A DNA stretch of 64,000 bases, taken from positions 248,001 to 312,000 of the forward strand of contig NZ_JAASQK010000001.1 of assembly GCF_011762195.1 (NCBI RefSeq). The letters are read 5' to 3'. The DNA comes from Sphingomonas oligoaromativorans. Its GTDB lineage: Bacteria > Pseudomonadota > Alphaproteobacteria > Sphingomonadales > Sphingomonadaceae. Below, piece after piece: positions 61,443 through 64,000 of this stretch. Both the position numbers and the translations under genes were made by a program. The notes below the pieces were generated by a model, which was given only the letters and a program-made list of their open reading frames with translations, searched no databases and had not been told where the DNA came from. Within the stretch, counting starts at the first letter, position 1, and each line of letters begins with the position of its first letter.

Positions 61443-62315
61443 TCAACTGATCTTGTCGAACAGCGACACCTTGTTCATCGACGCCAGCACCGACTGGGCG
61501 GCGTTCAGGATCGTCATCTTGCTCGACATTTCCGCATAAGCAGCGGTGGCGTCGGTATCTTCGAGGCCCGATCGCTCGGCCTTGAGGTCCGTCGCCGAGG
61601 TGGCCAGCGCATCGCTCGCGGCGTTGAACCGGCCCTCGCGCACGCCCAGGTCGGACTGGGCCATGGAGATATGGCTGGCCGCATCGTCGAGCGCGTTCAT
61701 CGAGTCATCCATCGCCTGCCGCTGCGCGGTGGGATCGGTTTGCTGGAGCCCGGCGATCGCGCCGCTGATGATGTCGTCGATGCTGACGGTGCTGCCGGCA
61801 TTGGTGCCCTTGGACAGGGTGACCGATCCGAACACGTCGTCATAGCTGTCCGCCGCGGCGACGGTGGTGTTGCTGCCGATGGGGATCTGCGTGGGTTGCC
61901 CATTCTTCGCGAACAGGGCGTTGCCGCTCGAATCCGTCTGGGTCGAGAAGTTCTGGAGATCCTGCTGGAGGCCCTGCAACGAGGTGATGATGGCCTGCCG
62001 GTCGCTGTCGCTCATCGTGCCGTTGGAGGCCTGGAGCATCAGCGTCTTGGCCTGCACCAGCGCGTTCTGCACGCCGCTCAGATTGGTATCGAGCAGCGAG
62101 GTGATCGCCTGACCCTGCTTGACGTTGGTGGAATAGACGGTCTCGTCGGCCTGCTGGCGCCCGATCTGCGCGATGCGGGCGGCGGCCTGCGGATCGTCGG
62201 AGGCGACATGCACCTGGATGCCCGACGAGATATTCGTCTGGAGCTGGGCGATCTGGGATTCGAGCGCCTGCTGCCGCGCGATCTCCGACTGGAGGCTGTA
62301 CTGGGTGTTGAGCAT
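61443..62315 (-). CDS. flgL: Flagellar hook-filament junction protein FlgL
   Basis: 290 residues. Flagellin-like N-terminus (NTQYSLQSEIARQQALESQI, SGIQVHVASDDPQAAARI) and C-terminus (YAEMSSKMTILNAAQSVLASMNKVSLFDKI) form the conserved coiled core; the middle is variable. Follows flgK by 12 bases. Links hook-associated FlgK to the flagellin filament. Confidence 0.92.
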   Translation of the reverse strand: MLNTQYSLQSEIARQQALESQIAQLQTNISSGIQVHVASDDPQAAARIAQIGRQQADETVYSTNVKQGQAITSLLDTNLSGVQNALVQAKTLMLQASNGTMSDSDRQAIITSLQGLQQDLQNFSTQTDSSGNALFAKNGQPTQIPIGSNTTVAAADSYDDVFGSVTLSKGTNAGSTVSIDDIISGAIAGLQQTDPTAQRQAMDDSMNALDDAASHISMAQSDLGVREGRFNAASDALATSATDLKAERSGLEDTDATAAYAEMSSKMTILNAAQSVLASMNKVSLFDKIS

Positions 62316-62327
62316 CGTTCAAATCCC

Positions 62328-63692
62328 TCAGAACAGATCGAAGATCGACTGCATGGTATCCTTGGCGACCTGGATCACCTTGGCGGCGCCGCTATAGGCC
62401 TGCTGATAGCGGATCATCTCGCCGGCCTCCGTGTTGAGGTCGACGCCGGTCAGGGAGTCCCGCGCGGCGAAGGCGGAGTTGCTGGCCGCCGCCGTGGCGG
62501 TGTTCTCGGACTGGGCGGCCGAGACCATCTGGCCCTGATCGGTAATCATGCCGGCCCACGTCTTTTCGAGGCCGCTGTCTCCGCGCAGGGACGAGAGGTT
62601 GAGCAGATTGCCGTTGCTGGCGGTCGACGACGCGGCGGCGATCGCGCTCGGATCGTTGGTGGTGAGCGTGATCGAGGCGGCGTCGGTGCCGCTCAGCAGG
62701 GGCACGCCCGCCGTGCCGGCCGGGTTCAGGCCGGCGGCCTGCCAGTCGTTCACCGACTTCACGAAATCGGTGGCCATCTTGTTGAGCGAATTGCGCCGGT
62801 CCGTGACGGTCTGCGCGCTCTCCACCAGGCCGCCCAGCTCGCCGCCTGGCGCGGCGATCGCCTGCGGCTTGCCGGCGGTGACGGCGGAAAGCTGGAGCGC
62901 GCCATTGTCGCCCTGTTCGAGCATGAAGCGCGTGCCCGGCAATTGCGAGCTGCTGTTGCCGATGCTGGCGGTGAGCTGGATGCTGCTCGCATTGGCGAGC
63001 GTGACGGTGGCGACGCCGCTGTCGTCGAGCTTCACGTTGATGCCGATCTGGCTCGACAGATCGTCGAGGATGCGGTCGCGCTGGTCCATCAGGTCGGCCT
63101 GTGCCGAGGAGCCGGCCACCTGATGGTTGAGCGAGGCGTTCACCTTGTCGAGCGCGTCGAGATCGGAGTTGACCGTCTGCACGCTGGTCTGCGCGGCGGT
63201 GGCGATGCCGGCGGAGGTCTGCGCGAGCGCGTTCGCGGTGGTGTTGAAGGCCGAGGCGGTCTGGTTCAGCGCGTTCAGGAAGGCCTGACGGTTGCCGGTG
63301 TTGCCGGCATCTGCGGCGAGGGCGTTGCCCGCGCTGAAGAAGGCCGTCGCGCTCTGGCCGACGCCGGTGGCGGTGTCGTTGAGCGCGCTTTCCGCATTGC
63401 CGAGCCAGGTGGCGCGCGCGTCGGCGCGGCCGGCCTCGCCGGCGGCCGTGCGGGCGACCGCCGCCTGATAATCGTTCCATGACCGCGTGACGGCCACAGT
63501 CGACACGCCGCTGAACTCGGGACGGCTGGTGAAATAGAGGCTCGTCGCGTTGGCAGACGTGTTCTGCGCGAACGTCACCGAGCGGCGCGTATAGCCCGGC
63601 GTGCTCGCGTTGGTGACGTTGTTGCCGATCGCCGACAGCATGTTGCTGTAGGCGGCGACGCCCGAGGCGCCGATCCCGAGGAGGTCGCTCAT
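62328..63692 (-). CDS. flgK: Flagellar hook-associated protein FlgK
   Basis: 454 residues. Rod/hook-type N-terminus GIGASGVAAYSNMLSAIGNNVTNAST (shown in part) and SVTFAQNTSA; C-terminal TGVDLNTEAGEMIRYQQAYSGA matches the flagellar hook C-terminal domain. First hook-filament junction protein. Its start overlaps the stop of the flgJ-like gene by four bases. Confidence 0.93.
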   Translation of the reverse strand: MSDLLGIGASGVAAYSNMLSAIGNNVTNASTPGYTRRSVTFAQNTSANATSLYFTSRPEFSGVSTVAVTRSWNDYQAAVARTAAGEAGRADARATWLGNAESALNDTATGVGQSATAFFSAGNALAADAGNTGNRQAFLNALNQTASAFNTTANALAQTSAGIATAAQTSVQTVNSDLDALDKVNASLNHQVAGSSAQADLMDQRDRILDDLSSQIGINVKLDDSGVATVTLANASSIQLTASIGNSSSQLPGTRFMLEQGDNGALQLSAVTAGKPQAIAAPGGELGGLVESAQTVTDRRNSLNKMATDFVKSVNDWQAAGLNPAGTAGVPLLSGTDAASITLTTNDPSAIAAASSTASNGNLLNLSSLRGDSGLEKTWAGMITDQGQMVSAAQSENTATAAASNSAFAARDSLTGVDLNTEAGEMIRYQQAYSGAAKVIQVAKDTMQSIFDLF

Positions 63693-64000
63693 GCCTTGGC
63701 TCCGCTGGTGGCCGCCGTCCCGCTTTCATGCTCGACGATCGGGGTCATCTGCTTGATGAGCATGTCGGCGATGCCGAGCACGCCCTTCTGCGACATGGAA
63801 TCGGCCAGCTTGGAATCGGCCATGTCGCGGAACTGGTTCGACGCGTCGCTGTCCAGCATCCCGTCGCCGAGGCCGGCCTGGCGCATCGCGCCGATCATCT
63901 GGCGCAGGAACACGGCCTCGAACGCCTGCGCGGCCGACTTCAGCTTCGCTGCCTTCGGGTCCGTCGTGGCGGTCGTGGCGGTGGTGGTGACTGACTGGAT
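63689..64000 (-). CDS. flgJ: FlgJ-like rod-binding protein, partial
   Basis: 103 residues are visible; the frame remains open to the window edge and the start lies beyond it. Rod-binding domain pattern: AAQAFEAVFLRQMIGAMRQA, then QFRDMADSKLADSMSQKGVLGIADMLIKQM. No muramidase domain follows, as in alphaproteobacterial short FlgJ/CheL-type proteins. Overlaps flgK by four bases. The visible N-terminal part is Thr-rich. Confidence 0.87.
   Translation of the reverse strand: MQSVTTTATTATTDPKAAKLKSAAQAFEAVFLRQMIGAMRQAGLGDGMLDSDASNQFRDMADSKLADSMSQKGVLGIADMLIKQMTPIVEHESGTAATSGAKA

Overview
The window is 64 kb of high-GC alphaproteobacterial chromosome, most likely Sphingomonadales (Sphingomonas or a close relative). 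Pointers to this are a CcrM-type GANTC methylase, a three-subunit Rhodospirillum-type transhydrogenase (pntAA/pntAB/pntB) next to an aa3-oxidase subunit IV peptide, a TonB-dependent receptor beside a TPR-sulfotransferase, a Kdo capsule locus, and a DUF559 gene between short palindromic repeats. No rRNA, tRNA, CRISPR array, prophage or intact insertion sequence was seen. Coding density is very high, and many neighbours overlap by 1-4 bases (ATGA or TGATG).

Layout. 1-2313: end of cysD and the cysN/C fusion (sulfate activation). 2565-5912: a three-module GH18-like/NodB/GT2 membrane protein for an exopolysaccharide. 5909-8406 (minus): PDZ membrane protein, OmpR-type regulator and histidine kinase. 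8540-19582: an accessory metabolic region with a beta-hydroxyacid dehydrogenase, a PrnB-like (DUF1864) protein divergent from a kynureninase-like PLP enzyme, a secreted M20 peptidase, a TetR regulator, a TPR-sulfotransferase, a TonB receptor and a secreted amidohydrolase. 19566-20020: a DUF559 gene framed by 35-bp inverted repeats. 20369-26580: a lipid region with a phosphatidylserine decarboxylase, a membrane-anchored class III aminotransferase, an Mpo1-like protein, a PmtA-like methyltransferase, and a PlcP-like phosphoesterase overlapping an Agt-like glycosyltransferase. 27070-28425: amino acid permease. 29046-38713: capsule and Kdo genes (GT4, kpsS, kpsC, PhyH-family oxygenase, histidine phosphatase, kdsB, kpsF, divergent kdsA). 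38962-42524: TonB-like protein, GntR regulator, nitroreductase, peptide symporter. 42728-48927: housekeeping genes tsaC, glmM, DUF1272, thiD, a nucleotide-sugar dehydrogenase, msrA and rnhB. 48982-51438: ccrM and folP, with a dense GANTC array ahead of ccrM. 51613-56347: a sigma-54-type regulator with an altered GAFTGA loop, then the pnt operon. 56840-59091: two convergent LuxR-type regulators with unusual receiver domains and a degenerate NodB-like protein. 59461-64000 (minus): motB, motA, flgL, flgK and the end of a flgJ-like rod-binding gene.

How the genes fit together. Three surface programmes stand out: a Kdo-linked capsule (kdsA, kpsF, kdsB, kpsC and kpsS, fed with sugars by glmM and the nucleotide-sugar dehydrogenase), a candidate membrane-lipid remodelling set (PlcP/Agt with PmtA, Psd and Mpo1-like), and flagellar motor/hook genes bordered by atypical regulators. 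The strongest regulatory signal is nine GANTC sites in 151 bp directly upstream of ccrM, whose product is expected to methylate that same sequence. All functions are read from sequence motifs only. Where the family itself is poorly known (DUF1864, DUF559, Mpo1-like, TPR-sulfotransferase) the role is inferred.
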